Assembly (NCBI GenBank): GCA_003290165.1
Contig: QNQO01000830.1
Span: forward strand, 310,001-374,000
Length of the DNA stretch: 64,000 bases
Direction: 5' to 3'
Source: Berberis thunbergii
Taxonomy: Eukaryota; Streptophyta; Magnoliopsida; Ranunculales; Berberidaceae
Part shown: positions 38,201 to 48,339 of the stretch, piece by piece
Layout: the number at the start of each line of letters is the position of its first letter
Numbering within the stretch: the first letter of the stretch is position 1
Notes under the pieces: model-generated
What the model saw: only the letters and a program-made list of their open reading frames with translations
Databases searched by the model: none
Told to the model about the DNA's origin: nothing
Translations under genes and position numbers: made by a program

Positions 38201-40118
38201 AAGCATTCCACCATAATGTCAGGCTTGAGGTTCTGAAAAGTGAGTTTTATGAAACTATACACAAGTCATTATACATCTTGATGATGTTGGCAATCGTAAT
38301 GCAATTGGAAATCAAAGTAAAGAAATATGGAAAACCTTCATAGCTTCAACAGTTCGTGCAAAATGTCCACTTCCACCATCACGAAGGTCATCCCGGTCAA
38401 CACTTGTCAGCACAATATAATCCACACTGCCAAAATTTGATGACCATCAAATGGCAGCATATAACATAACATAACCAAAAATGAAATATTACAAAGTATC
38501 TTAATGTACAAATGCAAGCTTCTATATTAATTAGTAAAGCAAGACAATATTATTGTTTCTGTAGAAAGGAAAAAAGATATGTAAATATGTACCCCCAGCT
38601 TGCAATAGCCTTAGCTGTGTTCTCTGGTTCCATTGGATCAGGTGGTGGAGGGTTTCTGCTAGTTTTAACAGCACAAAATCTACAACCACGAGTGCAAGTA
38701 TCCCCTAGAAGCATGATAGTCGCGGTTGAAATACCATCTCCTCCTCCATTCCAACACTACCCACAATCCAAAAACAACGAACAATATTAAAATCAAAACC
38801 TCATGAATCCAAAAGTTGTATGCTCATATCAAACCCATCATTTACAGCAACAACAAATAACAACACCCCATGCTAAGCATCCATCAGAGATTAACAAAAA
38901 CAAACTATTTATTTTAGTGAATAAATCATCCAAAATGTTCAAGAAAAAACCTTACAATGTCGCTAAACATTTTGCCTACCTCCCAACTTATTTATTTCGA
39001 TAGTCAAGAGATTTATAACAATGACAATAACAACAACAAAAGAAAGAAAGATAACAGAGAATGAAACAAGGTGGAATAGTGAAAAAAAGGTTTAACATAC
39101 TATTAAATTAACGCTAATACCCTAAAGGGCGGTATGTTGTGGTAGTAATACTAACATCATTTGCAAATTTACAGGCCCCCGTTGAATATAACCAATCATT
39201 GCCTGAGAAAGAAGACCTTTCAATATATTTGTAGCTAATTAGTTCTATGCTGCAAAGAAGTTCAAACTGCACAGTTTAGATGTGACACTTGAGACACTTA
39301 AACTATGATTCTAGACAAAATGTTCAGCGAACTAAACAAGACACATTTTTCCCAGAAATTTTAAGAGCCTACAGGACATGCATAAAATAAACAACATTGA
39401 AGGAAGAATGATAACAAAGAAAAAACTGAAGCCTGCTTTAGCTGGGATGCAAACTCTCACTGATGAAAAAAGTGTAATTTTATGAATAAATATCTTTCTC
39501 AGGTTACAATTGACAATTTAAACAGACCCAAGATATTAAGCATTGCTAGTTTTGAGCAAAATATTAGGAGCCTGAAAGAATGAAAAAATACATAATAAAT
39601 AAATAAATAAGAGCTTCCTTAGCCATGTGATCAAAGACACTACAATATACTAGTACCTCATTTGGAAATCTTAGCCACAAGCAAAACATTAACAAACACT
39701 AACGCCCTTTCTTGCACCCACACAAAAAAGGTGAGAATTTTATTTATACCTCTCCTATATTAGGGCACTGAGCTTCTTCACAGACTGTATTGAGTTTCAA
39801 CCTCGACAAAGACTCCTTCACCTCCTGAAATTTCTCCCCTTGAGGTGCTCTCTGCCTCAACCACCCAGGCTTCTTCACATTCGGATCTCTACCCGTATAA
39901 GGACCCATCCCACCCGGGTATGGACCCTTTGATGAATTCCCACTTTCGGATTCCAATAGCTTTGAAGAAGAAGACGATGATGTGGTTTTGAATTCAACCT
40001 TGTTGCCAGCTTCTGATAGGATTCTTCTCTGCCTGAAAGTTGAAACTAGGGGTTTGGGTTTTGGAAATGGGATTTGGATTGAAGGGATTGAGGATTTTGA
40101 GAGGGATTGGTGGATCAT
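23278..40118 (-). CDS. LIP1P: Plastid lipoyl synthase (radical SAM), complete seven-exon gene
   Basis: Inserts two sulfurs into octanoyl groups on lipoyl domains, making the lipoyl cofactor of plastid pyruvate dehydrogenase. Exons on the minus strand: 40118-39750, 38756-38593, 38426-38336, 38232-38075, 25156-24985, 24898-24788, 23427-23278. All borders are GT-AG, and the lengths sum to 1215 bases (404 residues plus TGA). Residues 1 to about 35 form a Ser/Pro/basic transit peptide. The auxiliary-cluster Cys are 113, 118 and 124 ([11 protein letters not shown] then C across intron 1). The radical SAM motif CTRGCRFC is at 144-151. The conserved RSSYRAGE is at 357-364, and [17 protein letters not shown] and GLGE are present. 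The start is the first ATG of a frame running directly into the transit peptide. The C-terminal tail after FVKTIVKES is longer than usual. Intron 4 (25157-38074) is swollen with transposons. I see no break in the coding sequence. Confidence 0.95.
25389..26152. mobile_element. Probable hAT-like non-autonomous element
   Basis: The right end, read in reverse complement, is CAGTGGCGAACCCAGGATTT, a common plant hAT-type terminus. The left end GGGTCTACTAAGGGGTCGGG is partly similar but appears to lack the first bases. Flanks CACACACC and CACACACT match at 7 of 8. G/C homopolymer runs near 25422 and 26116 sit symmetrically inside the ends. Confidence 0.45.
26411..27493. mobile_element. hAT non-autonomous element in lipoyl synthase intron 4
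   Basis: The left end is CAAGGGTGCACCGACTC and the reverse complement of the right end is CAAGGATGCATAGACACGG. The motif GACACGGATACG is found near both ends in opposite orientation. The flank TGTTTTAC occurs at 26403-26410 and 27494-27501, a perfect 8-bp target duplication. The interior has tandem repeats (26610-26890 and 26990-27080) and no transposase. Confidence 0.8.
26610..27085. repeat. Three short tandem arrays inside the hAT element
   Basis: CTCATCTCATTCTCAGA(A)GGGGAAA units occur near 26625-26720. Units of about 30 bp, GAGAGAGATCGAGGGAGGGAGACAAAGT, repeat four to five times at about 26770-26885. CTTGAGCTTGAG(T)TTGAGATGGACGTCC units lie at about 26970-27085. Confidence 0.8.
27781..28452 (+). 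repeat. 5' LTR of element 1
   Basis: Starts TGATGATACATC and carries a TATA-like ATTATAAAATAG near 28256-28267. Its last bases (the ATCA of the 3' LTR's CTACATCA) appear lost at the junction with the primer-binding site. Confidence 0.85.
28454..28468 (+). other. Primer-binding site of element 1
   Basis: GCGCCATCCGTGGGG directly follows the 5' LTR and corresponds to GCGCCGTCCGTGGGG in element 2. The tRNA primer was not assigned. Confidence 0.7.
28526..29757 (+). pseudogene. gag of LTR element 1, broken
   Basis: Begins [17 protein letters not shown], matching the MVNTRSRNNGEWGDTSN start of element 2. It continues in shifted frames with [20 protein letters not shown] (about 28985-29055), the conserved retrotransposon-gag core, then [20 protein letters not shown] (about 29285-29340) and SNYVGSRF. 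The C-terminal knuckle-like motif is [15 protein letters not shown] (about 29702-29746). Several frameshifts and a stop at 29476 disrupt it. Confidence 0.85.
30030..30335 (+). pseudogene. Aspartic protease of LTR element 1, broken
   Basis: Reads [15 protein letters not shown], where the family has DTGSS; the catalytic loop Gly is Glu here. [15 protein letters not shown] follows near 30277-30321, the conserved end of the gypsy protease domain (usually LGRPWL). There is a frameshift near 30235. Protease function is lost. Confidence 0.8.
32150..33190 (+). repeat. About 175-bp tandem repeat array inside LTR element 1
   Basis: The marker (G/T)GCTTGCCAGGGA-CATTGTC recurs at 32288, 32464, 32642, 32816, 32993 and about 33148, spaced 176, 178, 174, 177 and 155 bp. 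AAGCTTAGTCAG, GATGGCTTCTGGT and GTGGGAGCTTAGTC recur in the same order within each unit. Units have diverged moderately. No coding frame is maintained. Confidence 0.85.
33640..36830 (-). pseudogene. Antisense accessory gene of LTR element 1, broken
   Basis: On the strand opposite gag, pieces read in order as one protein. They are [18 protein letters not shown] and [14 protein letters not shown] (36825-36640), [20 protein letters not shown] then [11 protein letters not shown] (about 36625-36500), [13 protein letters not shown] (about 36385-36345), a long polar region (36230-35263), then a coiled-coil-like part ([15 protein letters not shown], about 35050-35000; [15 protein letters not shown], about 34180-34135; then to about 33865). 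The first part matches the plant family described as putative gypsy-type transposon (Pfam Transposase_28), found as an antisense reading frame in Tat/Grande-type elements. Its molecular role is unknown. Stops, frameshifts and a hAT insertion at 34191 break it. Element 2 has the same gene. Confidence 0.75.
34191..34984. mobile_element. hAT non-autonomous element nested in the antisense gene
   Basis: The left end TAAGGGTGGTACGGGACG and the reverse complement of the right end TAGGGGTAGGCATCCCATCC are of the plant hAT TAGGGGTGG type. Flanks GTACCAGG (34183-34190) and GTACCAAG (34985-34992) are an 8-bp duplication with one mismatch. Removing the insertion rejoins the antisense frame (ILEWSLGT to TWYIMSEAQ), matching the uninterrupted gene of element 2. 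Confidence 0.85.
37110..37762 (+). repeat. 3' LTR of element 1
   Basis: Starts TGATGATACATCAAACTG after the purine-rich tract and ends CGACTACATCA. It carries a tandem duplication of GCAAG(CC/AG)...CCCTGATAAGGCAAG near 37313-37350 that the 5' LTR lacks. Confidence 0.85.
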
Positions 40119-41537
40119 CTTGGGGAACGGAAGAGGGAAGCGATTGTTATAGATTGGTATAACCGCTTGGTGAGATTGAGTGAGAAGGAGAGAGGATAAG
40201 TGATTATCAGAGGAAATGAAGGAGGCGACAAGATGGTGGGAGGGCTTCTGAATGGAAGGAGGGAAAGATAACTGAACAATGCAAAAAAAATAATAAAGGT
40301 TTTGAGTTAGCCTTTAACTTTGAAACGATGACTGAGGGTCACCACAAAACACAACCAGAGTCAATTCACTCTGAACCAAGATCTGTAAAGCAAAAAGGCA
40401 TGCAAATGAACCAACTATTAGTGTTGAATATGAACAATGTATTGAACTAGTGTATGAACAAGATAATTTTCAATTTATTTACGGTCTCTAAAAATGAAGA
40501 TGAGTTGCATGTTCAATGGAAAGAATATGCATGTCTTCAATATCAAGACCTCCTCTTCCTTGTTTAGGACTTTGACATGCCTAATCTAAAATAAGAGTTG
40601 GGTTTCCATGCCATGTGGAGTCCCAAACAAAGTAGTGATATGTTGGGGAATTCGTACTCAAATGCAAAGATAAAATGAAAATGTTTGAATTGACAAAACC
40701 GAGTCAGAATTGAAACTGAAACCAGCCTTTAAACACATAAAACCAAAACAATCGGATAAAAACCCCCATTTTCAGATTAATCAGAATAACAATCCACAAA
40801 AATATAGCTCAAATTACCAACAAACTACTCCACATAAGTCCATATAGCCCAAGCTCATACAATACAATACAAGAGAGATTGTACAATGTACATGTAATAC
40901 ATGAATAGACAAGTTGTTCTTAGCTTCATAATTGAAGAGTTGTCTCAATAATTAAGCAGAAATTGTCAAATTTTTTATCTAACAACAAGTTAACTAAGAG
41001 CTAAATCTGAAGATAAAGAGAGAGAGAGAGAGGGATACCTTGGGTGGGGGAGATAGAGTGAGTGAAGACGAGAGAGATACGGTCACATATGCTCGCTTGC
41101 TCTTGATGATTGAAACCTAATCCGAGATGGAGATTGGGCGGGCGACGGAGAGAGAGAGAGAGTGGGAGAGTGTGGTTGGCGGAAGGACAAATACTTTATA
41201 CTTGGGACCGGTCCTGTTCGCAGCGAGTACAAGTTGGAGCTGCTGTTTTTTTTCGTCGCATCTACATCCTGTGCTTACTTTTGCAAATTGCTAGTATGAA
41301 ATGACTGGGTTGATATTCGGCGGGGTGGCTATTTGGGTTTGGGTTCGCCAAAGTATGACGTTGTTAATGGTCGTGTCAATACCATACCATTCATTCACTA
41401 GTAACCGTCTCAGGTTAAAATTCGTGTCAATACCATACCACCCTACTGTTCAAATGATAGTTTCGTATTTGTCAAATTTTATGTTATGGTGCACTTACAA
41501 CTTTTAAGGATTTGAGGGTCTTTTTATTAGGTCAGCC
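40119..41537. other. Upstream region of lipoyl synthase
   Basis: Holds the lipoyl synthase promoter and leader by position. GA-repeat tracts at about 41016-41032 and 41147-41161 resemble plant leader/promoter repeats. No TATA box near 40118 could be singled out and no second gene is supported. Confidence 0.4.
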
Positions 41538-42773
41538 TAGGGCTGGGCATTTCAAAACAAAAACCAGACCGATCGAGCAAATCTGGGCCAATTTTTAAAT
41601 AATAATTTAATCATCGGTCCCAAAACTAGGAGAGGACCAAATTTTTTCGTTCGAACCTCAGCTCCAACTCCAAGATCCCACGAGTTAACCAATCGACCCG
41701 AGTATTTGTATAAGACTTATTAATTTTCACCTAATTATTTTTTTCAAAAAAAAATCTTTCATCTTCTTCTTTCTTCACCCAAAAACCTTGTTGACCCAGA
41801 AAGCCCAGTGAATGAAATGATGAGAATGGATGGGAGAACGATTAAGAAACCCTACAAAACAAAAGGATTTATAAGTGCATACAGACCTGAGTACTTGAAG
41901 GTGTTCAAGTTTGTAGCAGCTGCAACAACTGCCACCAAAATTTCAAACCAAGGCAATTGTTCTTCATCTTAGGCATTCCCAATGTTAGATCCCATTCTAG
42001 GGTGTATGTTCTTGACAAAAAATGGGTACTCAACAGTTCATAGTCCTCGATTTAGGGGATTGATGGTAGATATTGTGTCGCCCAAGGATTTGAGCTAACG
42101 AAGGTGGTCGAGAAATTGATGGACTGATAAAAATGTTTACCATTGGAAACACAATTCCTTAGTTTGTAAAATCTACTAATATTGCAACTTAACAAATCGT
42201 AGTTGCAACTCATCTCATCCTCCCGATTTCCAATAGCAACACCGCCTTGCAATTACAATTGTACCCACCCCAATCTCATCCTTCATCTTCTGGAATCCAC
42301 TACTTCCAAAGCCACCATCTCCTCCACCCCATCTGCAATCCTTTCTCTTTCCGATTCACCACTACTCCACTCCAAGTCCTCCTTCACGTGAATCATCGCT
42401 TTGGGGTGCCATAATTTCAAATCAAGGTCCAAATGGACATCATGAAACTCCTTGAAAAATAAGATAAGGTTTTGACAGCAGCAGGGAGCAGATCGTAGCC
42501 AGTGCCTAGTAGATCACACTTCATATATCGCAGGGGCCTTGTAGGTTCTATCAGAAAATCTAAAAACCTAAAATCTTTTCCTCTCTCTCTTTTAGAGGGA
42601 TTTCTATTTTTTCCACTCATTAGATGTCCTCGAGATGTGTAATCTTACACTAGGCTGAAAATTTTGAAATGTCGGTTAACCGACCTTGGTCCCTGAAAAT
42701 CCAATTTTTAAAAGCTCGGTCTGGTCCTCGGTCTTGGCTATTTGGGTCGGTCAATCCGACTGGCCTAGCCCTT
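41538..42773. mobile_element. hAT non-autonomous element
   Basis: The left end is TAGGGCTGGGCATTTCAAAA and the reverse complement of the right end is AAGGGCTAGGCCAGTCGG. Inside both ends GGTC/GACC-rich motifs and AATTTTTAAA occur in opposite orientation. Flanks GGTCAGCC (41530-41537) and GGTCAACC (42774-42781) match at 7 of 8. Confidence 0.65.
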
Positions 42774-42781
42774 GGTCAACC

Positions 42782-43486
42782 AATTAGTGTCTGACCTCAA
42801 AATAACAATGTTATTAGGGGTGGGCAACAATCCCGATCCATCACATTTCGGTCCGGACTGGTATGGTTCTGTACCATTTTAAACCATGCCAAAACAGGTT
42901 TTCTTATTTTCGTACAAGTCCCGAACCAGTTGGAATTGAGACTGGATCAGCTCTAGAAATGCAGTCTCGATCCATCCCGGACTGTCCCGATTACTGTAGC
43001 ATAGCTACGAATTAAAAATCCAACAACACTGAAATTGTTAAGCAGAATTTGATTTGGACTAAACCCAAATGCTGGATCTTTTGCTCAATACATTAAAGCC
43101 TTTGAAGCCCAACAATAATATAGATAAACCCAATAGGGATGACATTACTCGTCAAGATAGATTCGACAACTCTAAACCTATTCGTATTGGTAAGAATATG
43201 AAGAATTAAGCAATGGGTCTCAAGTGATTGGATCAGAGACGTGTTCACCCTCAAATAAGACTCGTGTTTACACAAAATCTGCTACCTTTTATTCTCAAAT
43301 CATGTCTTCTTTTATGTAGAAATCGAATTTTTTTTTTTTTTTGCTCAAATAAGGTTGTGTTTGATCTAGAAATTTGCCCTGTTTTGTGTTGGATTCAGAC
43401 CTGTTTAGAGCCTCAATCAGTTGCAGTAACACCCAAAATCAATGCATGTTTAGACCCAAGACATTTGTTGGTTCACATACCAATTC
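42782..43486. other. Intergenic DNA with one unpaired hAT-type end
   Basis: TAGGGGTGGGCAACAATCCC at 42817 is a typical hAT terminus followed by GG(T/A)-rich subterminal sequence, but no matching right end was found. T-run at 43327-43342. No gene. Confidence 0.45.
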
Positions 43487-43491
43487 GTAAC

Positions 43492-44038
43492 TGATGATAC
43501 ATAAAAACATTCGCATCCCAGAACCATACATGTGTCATGATGATCTCGAGAAATTACAGGCCCCAACGTCAGCCCAACACTGATCCAGCCCAAGTAGTTC
43601 TAAGCCAGCTCAATTTAATCTGCCAAGCGGACCCGAACTCTCACAGCATGCTAGGCCCACACGTCTCACAACTATCCTTAATATCCATAAGTCCTACTAA
43701 GACAAGTATATCGAGGATTAGCTTTGGACGGCAACTACAGTTGTTTTCTACTTCCAACTAGGAAGCAAATACCAGAGTACATTTCACACTGAGAATCTTC
43801 GTTTTACAGATTGCTCTCGCATTGGGAACTATCTCCCGCGAATTTATGAGCACGGGGGCTAACAGAGAATTTCCCTCCTACAGCACGACTCCTTATTAAA
43901 GAAGGGTATCCACGAAAATCTCCTTCCTAAACTGCGCCTACGATGGCTTGGTAGAACGGTGGTTCGTGACTCACATGTGTTACTTGTGCAGGTCAACAGG
44001 AACTGGGTCAAAGCAGGGAGCGAAAAATGACTGCATCA
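43492..44038 (+). repeat. 5' LTR of element 2, internally deleted
   Basis: Starts TGATGATACATAAAAAC and ends GACTGCATCA. Compared with the 3' LTR it lacks about 120 bp (after GGTAGAAC, about 43955), the part that holds the TATA-like CTATAAATAAGA. Confidence 0.85.
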
Positions 44039-44043
44039 GTTTT

Positions 44044-44058
44044 GCGCCGTCCGTGGGG
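44044..44058 (+). other. Primer-binding site of element 2
   Basis: GCGCCGTCCGTGGGG lies six bases after the 5' LTR. The same site with one change occurs in element 1. Confidence 0.7.
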
Positions 44059-44114
44059 ACAACAGAGTTCTTAACTTTTCATTAGTGTCGTCTCCTTTTA
44101 AAAAACCCAGAAGG

Positions 44115-45240
44115 ATGGTGAATACTAGGTCACGCAACAACGGAGAGTGGGGGGACACATCAAATGCTCCGATTGGCGCAGCGCCCTCGCTTTCAACGGC
44201 TCTGGCCATACATGGGCTACAGACTCAAACCCCCACGCCGACGACAGCAATAGCGGACCCCCGAATCGATAGGCTGACATCTCAAATACAACAGATAGCC
44301 AAGGCGGTGGAAGCTCTCACGCGACAGAGGGGCGCACGATCCATATGCATTATACCGCCTCTCCATCCCACCATTTGTGGGCAGGGTCACGAATGAGGCC
44401 CTCCCGAGGAAGTTCACTCCCCCAAAGCTTGACTCCTACAATGGAACCACCGATTCTTTCGACCATCTGCATCATTACTAGCACATAATGACCCTTAAAG
44501 AAGGATTCAAGTTCATTAAGTGCAAAACCTTTCCCATAAGTTTGAAAAGCTCAGCATTGACGTGGTTCCACGGCTTTCCGCCGAAGTCGATAGACTCCTT
44601 CAAAACACTAGCAAAGGAATTCTTGACATGTTTCATCGAAAACCAGCGTTTCCGAAAAAGGTCCACACTACATACTCTCCCTAAAGTAGAGGTTTGGCGA
44701 GACACTCTTAGAGTATGTCATGTGCTTCAACAACGAGCTGACCCTCGTCGACGGGTGCAACGACGATACAATCGTGATGCCCTTCACTGCGAGCTTCAAA
44801 GAGGGAAAACTATACATGGACCTCACCCTAGAGCCCCCTCTGGACATGACGGAGCTTCTCAAGAGCGTCTGGAGACACATCACCCTAGAGGAGTCGAATA
44901 ACATTAAAAGGGAAGCCAAATGCGAGAAGAAGCCCTCCGCTCCTAGGGACAAGAAGGAGGGAAAGAAACACGAGGATGAGGAACGGAACAAAAGGAAGCG
45001 CATTGACAATAGGCCGAACCTTAGTCGGTTCAGGCCAGAGAAATCATCCAACTACATTGGATCCAGAGCTATGACACCGCCTAAATGCTAGCCTGTCAGA
45101 CATACTTAACTCCATGAAGAACTGGGAGGAACTGAAGTGGCCCCCAAATACACACGGAGACCCTTCCAAGCGTGACAACGACAAGTATTGCACGTACCAC
45201 AAGGAGGGCGACCACGACACCAATGACTGCAAGAGTTTGA
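44115..45240 (+). pseudogene. gag of LTR element 2, broken
   Basis: MVNTRSRNNGEWGDTSN starts it. A predicted helical segment (RIDRLTSQIQQIAKAVEALT) and then, in another frame, KFTPPKLDSYNGTTDSFDHL (about 44410-44470), TLKEGFKFIKCKTFPISLKS and NNELTLVDGCNDDTIVMPF (about 44725-44785) follow. A Lys/Glu-rich stretch and the knuckle-like [15 protein letters not shown] (about 45187-45231) end it. A stop after HHY and frameshifts near 44390, 44690 and 45080 inactivate it. Confidence 0.85.
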
Positions 45241-45589
45241 GGTATAAGGTTGAGTATTAGATCCACACAGGCAAGTTGTAGGAGTTTCTGAACTCTAAAA
45301 AGCAGCCAGAACGAAACAGTAAATAGGGGGAGTCAGTTAAAAATAGTGAATGAGACTCCAGGGATAATATATGTCCTTCACGGAGTCAGCCAAATGAAAA
45401 TCAATCATACAGGTCTCGTAAGCAAACCTTACTGGAGATGCGAATACAACCCGTGGATGAGGACAAACACATCTGCCACTCAAGGATTCAGAGCCCCATT
45501 CCCACATTGACCTTTACGGACAAAAACCTCGAAGGAGTCCAAGCGCCACATAACGACGCCTTAGTCATCTCAGTCTCCATAGCAAGGTG

Positions 45590-45870
45590 AGAGGTAAAGA
45601 GAGCTTTGGTGGATACAGGTGGCTCACTCAACGTCTTGTTCTACAACACGCTCCACAGCATGAACCTCAAGGAAGAAAACTTGACGTCTTCAAAACACCC
45701 ACTGATCGGATTCGGCAAGGAGAAATGCTTCCTTATTGAAAAGATAAGGTTAGCTACGGTGGCAGGAGAACCACAGCTGAGGAAGGTCTATTTTTGGACT
45801 TCATGGTGGTAGACGCACCATCATCCTATAATCTCATCCTAGGAAGACCATGACTCCACCAGATAGAAGC
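45590..45870 (+). pseudogene. Aspartic protease of LTR element 2, broken
   Basis: KRALVDTGGSLNVLF keeps the catalytic DTG at about 45609-45617, unlike element 1. A frameshift near 45785 separates it from LGRP at about 45838 (followed by a stop where WL is expected). Confidence 0.8.
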
Positions 45871-46079
45871 AATAGTCTCCACCCTTCACCAGTGTGTTAA
45901 GTATACTGATAACCACTCCGAATGAACAATACGTGGAGATCAACCTATGGCACGAGGTTGTCATTACACCGCACTGAAATAGATAGAATGTTTTCAGATT
46001 AAGCTACATCCGGCAGAACTGCCTAAACTAGCGCCAAGCCAAGTAACAGCGGGGGCATAACCTTCAAACAGAGCGAGAA

Positions 46080-48140
46080 CTGTATGCTCTTCCGCCCAGC
46101 GAAACTGAGAGTCCAAAGCAAGCGGGAATACATCCTTCCGACGTTTCGTCCATACAGAGATTGACTCCTCTACAAGGTTTACTCTTCAGTAAACTCTGAA
46201 GTGTCTCTGACAAACCACACTCAAGGTCCTCCAAACGAGCCCTCTGAGTCTCAGCGGTCACGATTGACTGATACAACCTCTTCTCCTCGGCCTGCTTCTT
46301 CAGCTGCTCAATTTCATAGAGCGCATCATAATACAACATATGCATATGCGAGAAGACAAGCTCCAAGGTGTATACCCTCTCGCGAGCCGTCTCGACTTTC
46401 GTCCCAGCAATGACCATGTGGCTCAAATGAGACACCCAACATAAGGTACTTCAAGCCCTTATCCATACACCCTTCTAACATATCCTCTTTGGGTTGTGGA
46501 GTGTGATCCATCAGCCAGAGTTGACGCCTGCTTATATGCTTCCTCGAATCACACTCTACATCCACCTATTGGTGCCAAACCTATGAACTCATCTTCACCA
46601 AGTCCGGTAAAAACATGTTTTTTCGTGCACTCATATGAATCTTTCCCGGATCAGGAATCATGCCAACGCCACTCTTCACGATTGCCACAATCCTCAAGCT
46701 CTCTTTTGTAGCCTTCCCCTCATCACTAATAGTTGACCCTTTGGTGTGAGACGGCTTGACGTTATCAGAGGGAGACGATGGAGCGAATTATCCAATGGAC
46801 ACTCCAACACTCCTAGTTGTGGCCTAAAGCAAGACGGTGAGCAATTCAGACTACAGGAGTCATGACCACTGCGCGACCACTCTCAGGCAAAACAACAATG
46901 GGTCGATCAGATTCTACAGCCACAGGCAAATCTTCATGGGAGCCTTCTACCAGAATGCTCTCACGAGAATCAGCACCAACAGAAGCTGCCATTGCAACCA
47001 ACACCAGACGGTCATTCAGAGCTTCGACCTGTGCGCCACTAAGGTTCAACCCGTCTACAATTCCTGCAAATCGCAGGTAATCTTTCTCCAAACTGGAAAC
47101 ATCAGTATCTGCCCCAACAGACCTAGTAGACTTGCACTCTTTTCTCACTGAAGTGGGACGTACCGAGGACGACCCAGTTTTAATACAGGACCTCTTCTTC
47201 ACAAAAGAGGCAAGCATTTCAGACGGCTCCTCTGCATCAAACAGAATGGGAGCTTTGGCCCCCGCAACCTTCATTTTCCTTGAAGGGGCCCCATCTTCCA
47301 ACTTAATTCGCGATGTTCGGTACAAAGTGGGGGCAACATGTTGTCCCACAACCTACTACGGATGAAGTTGGAAACTCTTATGACAACAACCACGTTCCTT
47401 TTTGGCAAGTCCTAGAACGTCTCCATGGTGTTTTGCTCCTCTAAGGTAAGAGAAGTGGGAAACTTTCCTACGAAGAAACACAAACAACGATTAGTTAGCC
47501 CGTAATCAAGCATATCAAAGTCACAAGAAATGGTCGAACTTACGAATCGACGTGAACTCTCGTTAAGCGGACGACCCTTGCATAAAAAATACTTCGAATC
47601 TGCAGGGGCCAAAAAACAATACTTCTACCAGAACTTTAAATCATCGGGAAGATTCACAAAGCAAACCAGTGACCTCATCTTACAGACAACATTACCCTTT
47701 AGCCGAGGAGAAGTCAACAACTAAATACTCGCGGAGTCACGTTGACACCGGCCTCCTTAGCACTGATCAGAATCATGAGGATGATCCTATATCCATTAAT
47801 CCCCAACTAGGTTGGGGGAAATCCCAGGAGATCCAAGAATTCCCAAATCATGACCAGAATAAAAAAACGCACTCCAGTTTGAAGCATATCACAATGCAAG
47901 CAGATGACCCCCCCCATGTGGCGATATTGGTGTTTAGTCACCAGTCGGGACATACAACGGCAGGTTTTCAGGGACTCCAGACTTCGTACAAATTTTAGCA
48001 AGGCCATGCTCTAATATCAACCTGTCTTCGAAAAACTCCAAACCCTTGGCCAAGATTGCCTCGTCAAAAAGGTTTTGTTGGACCATGAAGAAAATAAACA
48101 ATCTTTTCGCATCAGAGCAATATCTTGAAGCAAATAAAGT
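46080..48140 (-). pseudogene. Antisense accessory gene of LTR element 2, broken
   Basis: Opposite-strand blocks in the same order as in element 1: CLHCDMLQTGVRFFILVMIW then EFLDLLGFPPT (about 47910-47810), MAPADSKYFLCKGRPLNESS (47612 downward), an acidic/polar region (47349-46846), and a coiled-coil-like C-terminal part with YEIEQLKKQAEEKRLYQ and ETQRARLEDLECGLSETLQS (about 46320-46200). The last block aligns with [19 protein letters not shown] of element 1. Frameshifts and stops separate the blocks. Confidence 0.72.
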
Positions 48141-48339
48141 AAAAGAGTTTGGCTCTACAGTGCGGATGACCTAAATAGAGGTTGGGTTCCCGCCTCTTTT
48201 TCGCTGAACCAACGCAGGTTCAATTAATGCAGCGAACAACTCAAGCAACGATTCAGAATCAATCATCATGAGCGGCACATCCCTTCAAAAGATGACTTAG
48301 CAAACCGATACGATGGCCCACTAACTCGAGGGGAGTAGC

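Noticed and set aside
41110..41304. Plus-strand open frame across the GA-repeat region upstream of lipoyl synthase
   Set aside because: Low-complexity start and no family similarity; no splice partner seen.
42817..43040. A further hAT element starting TAGGGGTGGGCAACAATCC
   Set aside because: Right terminus and target duplication could not be found; kept only as an unpaired end.
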